From contig NZ_FOFM01000018.1 of the NCBI RefSeq assembly GCF_900110875.1, positions 1-45,209 of the forward strand: DNA of 45,209 bases, read 5' to 3'. The DNA comes from Pseudovibrio axinellae. GTDB lineage: Bacteria; Pseudomonadota; Alphaproteobacteria; Rhizobiales; Stappiaceae. The notes beneath the pieces were generated by a model. The model searched no databases, was not told the DNA's origin, and was given only the letters and a program-made list of their open reading frames with translations. Below are positions 25,253 through 33,417 of the stretch, piece by piece (positions within the stretch are counted from its first letter, which is position 1; each line of letters starts with the position of its first letter). A program made the position numbers and the translations under genes.

Positions 25253-26083
25253 ATGGGATATCTTGAGGGACTTTTTGGGGTTTCTGGTAAAACAGCACTC
25301 GTTACGGGTGGTGGAACCGGAATTGGTCGTATGGTCGCGACAGCACTCGCTGAAGGCGGTGCCCGGGTTTTTATTTGCTCTCGTAAGCTGGACGTGGTTG
25401 AAAAAACAGCAAATGAGATTAACACAAACCTAATGGCCAACAACCCAAAGGCTGCCGGGTCTGTCGAGGCCTTTGTAGGTGATGTGGGGACCGAGGAAGG
25501 TGTTGTTGCGCTTGCAGACGCAATACGTGAGCAGAGCCCAAACCTGGATATTCTGGTTAATAATGCCGGTATCACTTGGGGCGAGCCACTAGGGTCATTC
25601 CCGCACTTTGCATGGAAACGTATTCTAGACGTGAACGTGACAGGTTTGTTTCACCTTACACAAACATTGCTACCAGAGTTGAAAGAAAGTGGTCGCTTGG
25701 AGGACCCAGCGCGTGTCATTAACCTTGGCTCGGTGATGGGATCAACGCCCATTGGCGACGGTGCGTATTCTTATTCTGCTTCAAAAGCAGCAGTGCACCA
25801 TTTAACTCGGATTCTCGCGAAGGAACTTGCAAAAGAGCACATCACCTTCAATGGCTTTGCGCCGGGTCCATTCCAGTCCAATATGACGGCTTTTGCGACG
25901 GATACAGATGAAAAGGCAGCGTTTGTGGGCAAGGGCGTACCTCTCGGTCGCATCGGTCATCCAGACGATATTGCCGCTGCAACACTCTTTCTATGTGGCA
26001 AGGGTGGTTCTTACGTCACAGGCGAAGTGATCCCGTTGGATGGTGGAATCCATGTCGCTACTGGCAGTAATCTATTTGGATAG
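25253..26083 (+). CDS. Short-chain dehydrogenase/reductase, RhlG-like
   Basis: A 276-residue SDR opening YLEGLFGVSGKTALVTGGGT and GIGR, with LVNNAGITWGEPLG, catalytic NLGSVMGS and YSYSASKAAVHHLTR, and the end GSYVTGEVIPLDGG. The opening resembles RhlG/3-oxoacyl reductase-like enzymes. The role is probably interconversion of a 3- or 4-keto and hydroxy acyl-CoA. ATG 25253 has GGAGG 11 bp upstream; the longer frame from 25199 is less likely. First gene of the plus-strand operon, followed after 12 bp by the MaoC gene. Confidence 0.9.
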   Translation: MGYLEGLFGVSGKTALVTGGGTGIGRMVATALAEGGARVFICSRKLDVVEKTANEINTNLMANNPKAAGSVEAFVGDVGTEEGVVALADAIREQSPNLDILVNNAGITWGEPLGSFPHFAWKRILDVNVTGLFHLTQTLLPELKESGRLEDPARVINLGSVMGSTPIGDGAYSYSASKAAVHHLTRILAKELAKEHITFNGFAPGPFQSNMTAFATDTDEKAAFVGKGVPLGRIGHPDDIAAATLFLCGKGGSYVTGEVIPLDGGIHVATGSNLFG

Positions 26084-26095
26084 TGAGGCAAGGTG

Positions 26096-26566
26096 ATGAA
26101 AATTACACTCGAGCAGCTGGAAGCCAAAGTTGGGCAAGAAGTTGGATTGTCTGACTGGTTAGTGGTGGACCAAGAGATGATCTCCACCTTTGGCAAACTG
26201 ACATTCGACGAACAGTTTATCCATATGGACCCTGAACGCGCCAAGACTGAGACTCCTTTCGGAGGCACCATCGCGCACGGCTTTCTAACGCTTTCTCTGG
26301 CCAGTAAGTTTGGTCTTGAGACACTTCCAGATCTGGAAGGGCGGACCATGGGCATCAATTACGGTTTCGACAAAATCCGTTTTTTGCACCCTGTCGTCAG
26401 CGGGAAGCGTATTCGTGGTCGCTTCACTCTAGAAAGTCTGACCCGTAAGGGGGAGGGGCAGGTTCTTCAAGAGCTTGGTGTTTCGATAGAAATTGAGGGT
26501 GTAGAGAGCCCGGCGCTGGTCGCAAAATGGCTTACAATGTCGATTTTTGAGGAGGTAACTGCATGA
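26096..26566 (+). CDS. MaoC-family dehydratase (R-specific enoyl-CoA hydratase type)
   Basis: A 156-residue single hot-dog protein. The hydratase-2 motif is seen as FIHMDPERAKTETPFGGTIA then HGFLTLSL, with the catalytic Asp and His in place. It would hydrate or dehydrate enoyl-CoA/3-hydroxyacyl-CoA of R configuration. ATG 26096 is favoured over the GTG just before it, with GAGGCAAGG upstream. Its stop overlaps the next SDR start by 4 bp (ATGA). The pairing with an HSD17B4-like dehydrogenase mirrors the peroxisomal multifunctional enzyme type 2, which carries both activities in one chain. Confidence 0.92.
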   Translation: MKITLEQLEAKVGQEVGLSDWLVVDQEMISTFGKLTFDEQFIHMDPERAKTETPFGGTIAHGFLTLSLASKFGLETLPDLEGRTMGINYGFDKIRFLHPVVSGKRIRGRFTLESLTRKGEGQVLQELGVSIEIEGVESPALVAKWLTMSIFEEVTA

Positions 26567-27474
26567 CGCAGGATGCGTTGAACTTTTCTGGACAGGTGGC
26601 GATAATCACCGGTGCTGGTGGGGGCCTTGGACGGCTTTATGCCTTGGACCTTGCCAAGCGCGGCGTGTCTGTTGTCGTTAACGACCTAGGCGGTTCCCTG
26701 GATGGTTCGGGCTCTTCTGCGACAGCGGCAGAAGCTGTTGTCGAAGAGATTAAGGCAAGTGGTGGCAAAGCAATCGCAAACGCCGCTGATGTCACGGACG
26801 AAGCTGCCGTCAACGCGATGGTCGCGCAAACTCTGGATGTCTTTGGTCGTATTGATATTCTTATCAATAATGCAGGGATCCTGCGCGATAAGTCCTTTGC
26901 CAAGATGGAAATGGTCAACTGGAATAAGGTCGTGGATGTGCACCTTAATGGTGCTGCCGTTTGTACTCGTGCTGTCTGGAACATCATGAAGGAACAAGGC
27001 AATGGGCGTATCATTATGACCACGTCTCCTTCCGGGCTTTATGGCAACTTTGGGCAGGCAAACTACGGTGCTGCAAAAGCAGGGCTGTGGGGCATGATGA
27101 ATACACTTGGGCTGGAAGGTGCCAAGAGTAATATTCACGTTAACTGTATTGCCCCATCTGCCGGAACCCGGATGACCGAAGAGCTCATGGATGCAGGTAC
27201 GTTGAAGTTGCTTGCACCGGAGAACATAACACCAGCTGTGGTGTTCCTGTGCTCTGATGCTGCACCAAACCGTAAGGTCCTCGTTGCAGCTGCTGGGACT
27301 TACTCCCTTGCAGAGATGGTGGAGACAAAGGGCCTGCACCTGCCGGAATCTGAGCGGACACCTGAGGGAATTGCCGCCCACTGGGGCCAGATCTCGGACC
27401 GCGCGGAGGCAGAGCCAATCGCTAACGTCATGGAAGGCGTTGCCAAATTGGTAAAGGCGATGACCAGCGCTTGA
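26563..27474 (+). CDS. SDR of the HSD17B4 / multifunctional-enzyme-2 type ((R)-3-hydroxyacyl-CoA dehydrogenase)
   Basis: A 303-residue SDR with the long MFE-2 features: AIITGAGGGLGRLYALDLAK, VVVNDLGGSLDGSGSS, LINNAGILRDKSFAKMEMVN, catalytic TTSPSGLYGNFGQANYGAAK, and a C-terminal extension beyond the usual SDR end that includes ETKGLHLPESERTPEGIAAH. This form oxidises (R)-3-hydroxyacyl-CoA to 3-oxoacyl-CoA with NAD. It overlaps the MaoC stop by 4 bp and is followed after 82 bp, across a hairpin, by the kinase gene. Confidence 0.92.
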   Translation: MTQDALNFSGQVAIITGAGGGLGRLYALDLAKRGVSVVVNDLGGSLDGSGSSATAAEAVVEEIKASGGKAIANAADVTDEAAVNAMVAQTLDVFGRIDILINNAGILRDKSFAKMEMVNWNKVVDVHLNGAAVCTRAVWNIMKEQGNGRIIMTTSPSGLYGNFGQANYGAAKAGLWGMMNTLGLEGAKSNIHVNCIAPSAGTRMTEELMDAGTLKLLAPENITPAVVFLCSDAAPNRKVLVAAAGTYSLAEMVETKGLHLPESERTPEGIAAHWGQISDRAEAEPIANVMEGVAKLVKAMTSA

Positions 27475-27490
27475 TACACTAAGTTGAGAC

Positions 27491-27531
27491 CCTGCCTGAT
27501 GATCTAAGGGATGGATAGATGATCAGGCAGG
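27491..27531. promoter_or_regulatory. Intercistronic hairpin before the kinase gene
   Basis: CCTGCCTGAT (27491-27500) pairs with ATCAGGCAGG (27522-27531), with inner pairing of GATCT and AGAT-type bases. No T-run follows. It may tune expression of the kinase relative to the upstream genes. Confidence 0.55.
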
Positions 27532-27556
27532 TGGATGTTCTATGGAGGGGGGACCC

Positions 27557-28594
27557 ATGACAGACGCGTTGCATACATTAGACAAGCCGACGCTTCAGGC
27601 CTATTTGCAGCAACACATAGAAGGGTTTGGAGAGATTCTCGAAATTGAGAAGTTTCCTGGCGGACAATCCAACCCAACCTATAAGCTGGTAACCACAGGC
27701 AAGACCTACGTATTGCGTGCGAAGCCACCTGGCACTTTGCTGAAGTCTGCACATATGGTGGACCGCGAATACCGGGTCATGGGAGCGCTGGCGGAGAGCG
27801 ATGTACCGGTTCCGGAGGTCTATCATCTGTCTGAGAACGATTCCCCGATCGGGACGATGTTTTTCATTATGGAGTATGTCGACGGCCGGATCTTTTGGGA
27901 TCCCGCCTTGCCAAAAAGCACAAATGACGAGCGCATGGCCATCTTCGGTGAGATGAACCGTGTACTGGCCGCTCTGCATTCTGTCTCGCCTAATGCGATT
28001 GGGTTGATGGACTATGGCAAGCCGGGCAATTATTTTGCGCGCCAAACAGGGCGTTGGATCAAACAGTATAAAGCATCTGAAACAGCTTCGATTCCATCCA
28101 TGAATAAGCTCATGGCCTGGCTGGAAGCTAATATGGTAGCGGATGATGGCGATTCTTCTTTGGTCCACGGTGACTTCCGGCTGGATAACCTGATCTTTCA
28201 TCCCACCGAGCCACGAATTATCGCGGTGTTGGATTGGGAGCTTTCGACGCTTGGTCACCCGTTAGCGGATCTTGCCTATCAATGTATGCAGTGGCGCTTG
28301 CCATCATTTAAGGGGCTGCGTGGACTTGCCGGACTAGATCGGGTGGAGCTTGGTATTCCGCTTGAAGAAGAATATGTACGCCAGTATTGTATGCGCAGAG
28401 GGCTGCAGGAAATTGAGAACTGGGAGTTTTATCTGGCGTTTTCCATGTTCCGGCTTGCAGCAATTATTCAAGGTGTTGTGGCAAGGGCTGAGGCGGGCAA
28501 TGCGTCCAATCCGAAAGCTGCGGATTTGATGCGCCAAGCTGTTCCCCTCATCGCGACTATGGCGTGTGATGTGGTTGGCGAGCTCGTGGAATAA
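27557..28594 (+). CDS. Aminoglycoside-phosphotransferase-fold kinase of the ACAD10/ACAD11 type
   Basis: A 345-residue protein kinase-like phosphotransferase. Key parts are FPGGQSNPTYKLVTTGKTYV then LRAKPPGTLLKSAHMVDREY (ATP-binding lobe), MEYVDGRIFWDPALP, the catalytic loop VHGDFRLDNLIFHP (H204, D206, N211) and metal-binding LDWELSTLGHPLADLAYQ (D226). This is the kinase half of ACAD10/ACAD11 and the partner type of LvaA, which phosphorylates 4-hydroxyacyl-CoA rather than antibiotics. The dehydrogenase half is the separate gene at 23703-24962. ATG 27557 follows GGAGGGGGGA; the frame from 27542 would place the start within the ribosome-binding site. Last gene of the plus operon. Confidence 0.92.
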   Translation: MTDALHTLDKPTLQAYLQQHIEGFGEILEIEKFPGGQSNPTYKLVTTGKTYVLRAKPPGTLLKSAHMVDREYRVMGALAESDVPVPEVYHLSENDSPIGTMFFIMEYVDGRIFWDPALPKSTNDERMAIFGEMNRVLAALHSVSPNAIGLMDYGKPGNYFARQTGRWIKQYKASETASIPSMNKLMAWLEANMVADDGDSSLVHGDFRLDNLIFHPTEPRIIAVLDWELSTLGHPLADLAYQCMQWRLPSFKGLRGLAGLDRVELGIPLEEEYVRQYCMRRGLQEIENWEFYLAFSMFRLAAIIQGVVARAEAGNASNPKAADLMRQAVPLIATMACDVVGELVE

Positions 28595-28667
28595 GTCCAA
28601 GGGGCTACGCTGGTGTGTGGCCCCAATCTCGCTTTTGTGCTTGCCGTTAAGTATAGGTAGTAATTCA

Positions 28668-29306
28668 ATGACATGGGCTGATGTCTTATCGTTTATCTTT
28701 GTTGCCTCTCTTCTGGTAATCTCCCCCGGTCCAAACGGCGTGCTGATCGCAAAAACAGTCCCTACATCGGGGCGTGCTGCAGGGTTTGGTAATATTGCTG
28801 GCTTCGTTACTGCGTTCTATCTGCATGGCGCATTAGCAATCTTGGGAATTTCGATCGTACTTGTACAATCCGCGACTGCCTTCTCCATTGTTAAGTATGT
28901 CGGTGCTGCTTACCTGTGTTGGGTTGGCATCAAAGCACTCCTTGCAGCGGTCTATGGCACAGGAAAAACCGCGAATGTCATGCCTTCGGCGAGACCAAGG
29001 ACACTGTTAAAGGCCTATAGCGAAGGTTTTTTGACGAACCTTCTTAATCCCAAGGTTTCCATGTTTTATCTCGCCGCGTTTCCGCAGTTCATGGCAGTGG
29101 GAGAGAATGCTGTTCTTTCTTCTTTTATGTTGGTGTTCTTGCATTCGGTTATAAATGCCATTTGGTTTGCAGCCATGGTTTTACTCTTCTCCAGATTAGT
29201 GGGAGTGGCGCAAAGCGGGCGTTTCCAGCGTTGGCTCAAAGCTGTTACGGGCGGTGTCTTTATCGCGTTTGGGGTGAAGCTTGCAGTGTTGAAAGCAAGT
29301 TTATAG
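28668..29306 (+). CDS. LysE/RhtB-family exporter
   Basis: A 212-residue membrane protein with about six hydrophobic segments and the family motif LLVISPGPNGVLIAKT near residue 17, then GFLTNLLNPKVSMFYLAAFP. LysE/RhtB proteins export amino acids or related small molecules. ATG 28668 is the first start that yields the normal N-terminus (MTWADVLSFIFVASLLV); the longer frame overlaps the kinase gene. Its stop touches the converging CJM1_0395-type gene. Its tie to the acyl-CoA operon is only by position. Confidence 0.9.
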   Translation: MTWADVLSFIFVASLLVISPGPNGVLIAKTVPTSGRAAGFGNIAGFVTAFYLHGALAILGISIVLVQSATAFSIVKYVGAAYLCWVGIKALLAAVYGTGKTANVMPSARPRTLLKAYSEGFLTNLLNPKVSMFYLAAFPQFMAVGENAVLSSFMLVFLHSVINAIWFAAMVLLFSRLVGVAQSGRFQRWLKAVTGGVFIAFGVKLAVLKASL

Positions 29307-29996
29307 CGCAGTCGCTTGATAGGCTTGGGCGGCGTTGAGTAACAGGGCTGAAGGGTCAGAGGCAGTCTCGGGGTATTCCTGAATTTGCAGGAGAGACTGT
29401 AACCCACTTGCGTCTTCGGACTCAGAATCTTCATCGCTGGCCAAAGTTTGCTTTTGCAGTTCCGTTTGGGCTTGCGCAAGATTTTGCCGGGCCTGTGCCG
29501 CAACAGCCTGATCCTGACCTGAAGGTTCAGCTGGAGCGAGAGCTGCGGTCATGACGGTGTTGAGCTTTGCTATTGTTGCTTCGGGGTCATCTGCAATTGG
29601 AGCAGAGTCTATCGGGACTTCCCCGCCGATGGCATAGCCGTGGCCATCTGGGCCGCGGGTCTGTGTGTAACTTGGGGCGCCGGCGAACGCGCCACCAGCC
29701 GCCGCGTGCGCTTGTTCGTGTGCACGCACTTCGCTATCGCGTGTTTTTAACTTTTGAACTTGTTGCTGTTCGGCATCTGATAGCTGTCCGTCTTCATTCT
29801 TGGACTTTTCAGAGGACGAGGAAGAAGCGACCGGGTTTGCAAACAGGTCACTTTTGATATGGATGGAGTCTTTTGGAACAGCGTGTTCGATAGAGAATGC
29901 TTTGGAATCTTGCAGGTCAACGCGAGCTGGTTGAGCAGCGTTATAAGACGCAGGCCTTGTATGACCAGAAATTGAGGACCCAATCCTATCTATCAT
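29301..29996 (-). CDS. Putative metalloprotease-like protein, CJM1_0395/SprA-related family
   Basis: A 231-residue protein. After a low-complexity Ser-rich N-terminal third comes the family core LSDAEQQQVQKLKTRDSEVR and AHEQAHAAAGGAFAGAPSYT, with an HExxH-like HEQAH at residues 93-97, then GPDGHGYAIGGEVPIDSAPI. Then a Gln/Ala-rich coiled stretch. HExxH suggests a zinc protease, but activity is unproven for the family. The gene converges on the LysE gene, sharing the last bases. No signal peptide is seen. Confidence 0.85.
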   Translation of the reverse strand: MIDRIGSSISGHTRPASYNAAQPARVDLQDSKAFSIEHAVPKDSIHIKSDLFANPVASSSSSEKSKNEDGQLSDAEQQQVQKLKTRDSEVRAHEQAHAAAGGAFAGAPSYTQTRGPDGHGYAIGGEVPIDSAPIADDPEATIAKLNTVMTAALAPAEPSGQDQAVAAQARQNLAQAQTELQKQTLASDEDSESEDASGLQSLLQIQEYPETASDPSALLLNAAQAYQATAL

Positions 29997-30146
29997 AGGT
30001 AGAACTTATAATGTCTTTTTGTGCGTCTGGTAAAGGCATTTCTGATACACAAGTTTATGCGGTATGCTAAAAATTTACTTTGGGCGCAGGGGCTAAACCT
30101 GTGTATCTAAAGGAAAGTTAGCAGTGGACTTCAGGGGAATACGAGA

Positions 30147-30782
30147 ATGATCGAAGACTTGAGCTGTTCTCAACAAGAGATTCTGGATGCTGCTGCAGAG
30201 TGCTTTATGCAAATGGGGCCTGATGTGGCCTCCATTGATGATATTGCCAGACTTCTTGGTTCAACCAAAGGCCGCGTCTACCACCATTTCCGTTCAAAGG
30301 GCGAGCTGCTTTATGCAGTGCGATTGCGCTCTGTCTCGCTGCTCATGGAAAAGGTGCGCCCCATAGCGATGGAGGACAAGCCTCCGGTGGAAAAGTTGCG
30401 CGCCATGTCCATTGCGCATGTTCTGCGTATCTTGAAGTTCTTGAGCTATCACCGTGTTGTAAGTGAAGACACGCGCATGTTCTTCCGTGGCTCTGCTAAA
30501 CCGCAAGAAATGGAGATGATCGAGAAGGTTATTGAAATGCGCCGCGCCTATGAAAACCTCTACCGCACGGTGCTGCAAGAGGGGATAGAAGCTGGTGTTT
30601 TTGCCAGGCAGTCGGTGTCGATTACTCTGCACTCTATCATTATTTTAATGAATGGTCCGTGCTTTTGGTATTCTCCGCGCGCAGAACAGTCTTCCAAGGA
30701 TCTTGCCGAGATTGCCCAGAGCGTGTCCAACCTTGTTTTACGTGCTGTCCTAACTGACCCTGCTTTGTTGCAGGAGGTATAG
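30147..30782 (+). CDS. TetR/AcrR-family transcriptional regulator
   Basis: A 211-residue regulator: SQQEILDAAAECFMQMG, DDIARLLGSTKGRVYHHFRS (helix-turn-helix) and KGELLYAV, then a helical ligand domain. The DNA-binding part resembles TetR regulators of lipid or steroid catabolism (KstR2/FadR-like style), which respond to acyl-CoAs. Two TetR-style 20-bp palindromes control the neighbouring acyl-CoA genes (19352 and 25135), and this is the only TetR gene in the window, so it is the best candidate. It does not have an obvious copy of the palindrome at its own promoter. CAGGGGAATACGAGA precedes the ATG. Confidence 0.92.
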   Translation: MIEDLSCSQQEILDAAAECFMQMGPDVASIDDIARLLGSTKGRVYHHFRSKGELLYAVRLRSVSLLMEKVRPIAMEDKPPVEKLRAMSIAHVLRILKFLSYHRVVSEDTRMFFRGSAKPQEMEMIEKVIEMRRAYENLYRTVLQEGIEAGVFARQSVSITLHSIIILMNGPCFWYSPRAEQSSKDLAEIAQSVSNLVLRAVLTDPALLQEV

Positions 30783-31062
30783 CGTTCCTGGATTTGAGAG
30801 ACTGCGCGTTACGGATTGGTCGAGGCACAAAAACTTTCGCCGACACGTACCGTGACCGCTTTCTTTTAAGGCTGTCTTTCGGCGCGGCAGCTAAGCCTTG
30901 ACAGAGCAGGCGAGGGTCACTCATCATTCATCAAATTTAAGAAGTTTGACCCCTTTTTTGTTTAGACCTGATCAACCAAGCTGCTTTAAGCGATTGGAAA
31001 TCTGTGTCTGTATTGGGCTAAACGCCTCCTGGACCGGAACTCCAGCAAAACCTGAGGTGAAG

Positions 31063-32139
31063 ATGATCGAGATTCCAACGCTACTCGAAGCGCATGATAT
31101 TCGCTCTGCACGATTGAAAACACGAGTACTGTTTTCTGGCCCCGAGGATGGCGTACCAGTGATTTTCATTCACGGGAATCTTTCTGCCGCTACCTGGTTT
31201 GAGGAAACCATGCAACGCTTGCCGAAAACATTTCGCGCAATAGCACCGGACCTGCGTGGTTACGGTGGTGCAGATCCTTTTGCCGTCGTTGACGCGACCC
31301 GCGGCACTAAAGATTTTTCAGATGACCTTGCCGCACTCATGGATGAGCTAGGCATCGACGCTGCTCATTTGATTGGACATTCGTTAGGTGGGGGCGTCCT
31401 TTGGCAATTCCTTGCTGACTATCCGCATAAGGTATTGTCGTTGACGCAGGTTAGCCCGGCTTCTCCGTACGGTTTTGGGTGCTCCATGGCAGATGGTACA
31501 CCTTGTTATGAAGACGGCGCCGGAAGTGGTGCATCCGCAATCAATACAAAGTTTGCGAACGTACTTAAAGAAAAGGACACGGAGGCTAAGGGGGATTTTG
31601 CACCTCGAAATATACTCAGTAACTTTGCGTGGAAGCCGCCGTTTAGTCCTGATCGGATGGACGCAATCCTGAAAACTGTATTTGCGCAGCACACAGGAGA
31701 TAAAGCCTTCCCCGGTGATGTGCTTGCTTCTGCGAATTGGCCCGGAGCTGCGCCTGGCTGTTACGGTAGTGTAAATGCGCTGGCCCCGAACCGGCAGGTT
31801 AATCCACTAGGCTTTTGCGATGTTGAACCTTTGCCCCCCATTCTTTGGGTCCATGGTGCGGATGATGCAATTGTTTCTGATCATTCTATGCTTGATCTGG
31901 GCACAGTCGGTAAAATGGGGTTTCTTCCCGGTTGGCCAGGAGAAAACATCTTTCCACCGCAGCCGATGGTGACACAAACCTCAGATGCTTTAGACCTTTA
32001 TGAAGAGAAGGGGGGGAGTGTTGAGAGAAGTGTAATCAAAAATTGCGGGCATTCTGCTTATCTGGAAAAACCAAGGGAGTTCGACGCTATATTCCATGCT
32101 TTCTTGCAAAAGCATGCGATAATGACAGAGGCGAATTGA
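31063..32139 (+). CDS. Alpha/beta hydrolase
   Basis: A 358-residue alpha/beta hydrolase. The oxyanion HGN (37-39), the nucleophile elbow GHSLGG with Ser107, an acid in WVHGADDAIV and the catalytic His in NCGHSAYLEKP complete the triad. A long cap lies between. The substrate is unknown; release of an acid or alcohol feeding the acyl-CoA genes is possible. ATG 31063 has GAGGTGAAG upstream; the longer frame from 30898 is not supported. The gap to the TetR gene is 280 bp and holds nothing I can name apart from a weak AAGGCT/AGCCTT hairpin. Confidence 0.9.
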   Translation: MIEIPTLLEAHDIRSARLKTRVLFSGPEDGVPVIFIHGNLSAATWFEETMQRLPKTFRAIAPDLRGYGGADPFAVVDATRGTKDFSDDLAALMDELGIDAAHLIGHSLGGGVLWQFLADYPHKVLSLTQVSPASPYGFGCSMADGTPCYEDGAGSGASAINTKFANVLKEKDTEAKGDFAPRNILSNFAWKPPFSPDRMDAILKTVFAQHTGDKAFPGDVLASANWPGAAPGCYGSVNALAPNRQVNPLGFCDVEPLPPILWVHGADDAIVSDHSMLDLGTVGKMGFLPGWPGENIFPPQPMVTQTSDALDLYEEKGGSVERSVIKNCGHSAYLEKPREFDAIFHAFLQKHAIMTEAN

Positions 32140-32172
32140 GGGTCCACTTTAGACAGGGCGGCCACGCGCTTG

Positions 32173-33075
32173 TCATGCGTTTGCGGCGGGCCGAAGAAAA
32201 CGCATAAACCCGCTTTGAGAGACGAAAACGCCCAGTAAAATGACCAGGAAAGCAATGCCAGTGTTGGGTGCGGGGCGTTCAAACAGGAACACGACTCCCC
32301 AGAATACGCCAAAAAGCGGAATCAGATAGTTGTTCAGTGAAAGGAACGAGGCGTTGCGCAGGTCCAAAACCTTGAGAAGGATTAGCTGCGCCACTGCAGT
32401 CGCAAGCAGACCAAGAATACCGATAGAAATGAGGGCTGACGGGTCTGGCTTAAGCGCCCACGGTTGGTCAAGCAACACGCTGGCAGGTACAATAACGGCA
32501 CTCGCAACAAGCAGGATTGCCGCTGCGCATTGAAGTTTGGGAAGCTTGCTCAACTTGCGGCTAAGAATGCCGGTGACAGAGTAGCATAGCGCGCCACAAG
32601 CAACCATCAATTGTGCAAGTGTCTGTTTTCCAAGATCTAATAGAGTCGACGGGCCAATCAGAATTACAATTCCAAGAAAGCCGATTAAGACTCCGAGGGT
32701 TTTCTCAGCCGTCATTTTTTCATCGCTTGTCATGAAATGTGCGATCAAGATCGTGAACAGGGGGATCGTTGCCATTAAGACAGCCGCAAGCGAGCTATCG
32801 ATATGCTGTTCTCCAAAGCTGATCAACGAGAAGGGGAGGACATTACCGAGCATTGCAACCGCGACGATATAGATCCAATGCTTTCCCATCGCGGGTAGAG
32901 ACAGCCCTTTCCAGCGCAGGATCATATACAATAAGAGCGCTGCAAGCCCGATGCGGCCAGCTGCAATTGTTATTGGCGTTACAGACCCTAAGGCGATTTT
33001 GATAAAGAGAAATGAGCCTCCCCAGATAGCCGCCAATGTTGTGAGCAAAAGATAGCTCTGGATTTGATTGCGCAT
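32173..33075 (-). CDS. EamA/DMT-superfamily transporter
   Basis: A 300-residue membrane protein made of two repeated EamA halves with about ten helices: LAAIWGGSFLFIKIALG in the first and VACGALCYSVTGILSRKLSK in the second. DMT proteins export amino acids, sugars or other metabolites; the substrate is not predictable. GGAAC before ATG is a fair ribosome-binding site. It converges on the hydrolase gene with a 33-bp gap. Confidence 0.9.
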   Translation of the reverse strand: MRNQIQSYLLLTTLAAIWGGSFLFIKIALGSVTPITIAAGRIGLAALLLYMILRWKGLSLPAMGKHWIYIVAVAMLGNVLPFSLISFGEQHIDSSLAAVLMATIPLFTILIAHFMTSDEKMTAEKTLGVLIGFLGIVILIGPSTLLDLGKQTLAQLMVACGALCYSVTGILSRKLSKLPKLQCAAAILLVASAVIVPASVLLDQPWALKPDPSALISIGILGLLATAVAQLILLKVLDLRNASFLSLNNYLIPLFGVFWGVVFLFERPAPNTGIAFLVILLGVFVSQSGFMRFLRPAANA

Positions 33076-33417
33076 AAAGAAAGTTCCTTCAAAGCCCAGC
33101 AGTTTTTGCCACTTGCATCAGAGCTGACGCAAGCAAGAGGAACGCACGCGTTCTGGCCAATGGCCGCTTGAAGGTGCGCTTTGCCCGTTGCTTTGGCATA
33201 GAGTTTAAAGTGGTTGGTGTGACCCTTGCGAAACGATCAGTGTCTGATCAACGATTCAATTCGCTTGGAAATGGCAGCGCTGAAAATCTAGCATGACAAC
33301 ATTTTATAGGTAAGAGGAATTTTGTTAAAATTTCCACCGTTGTAAATGGTCATGCCCGATGAGCGGATTGCAGCGAAAAACACTTTGTCCGTGGCACAAA
33401 GCGTAGCAGGCTTTTGA
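33076..33417. other. Intergenic region, 342 bp
   Basis: It lies between the start of the DMT gene and the end of the nucleotidyltransferase-fold gene. It contains a perfect GATCAG-TGT-CTGATC palindrome (33235-33249), possibly an operator of the DMT gene. No coding frame is convincing. Confidence 0.5.

Noticed and set aside
26686-27381. 231-residue frame antisense to the HSD17B4-like SDR
   Set aside because: Cys/His-rich composition from antisense reading; the SDR motifs on the plus strand are complete.
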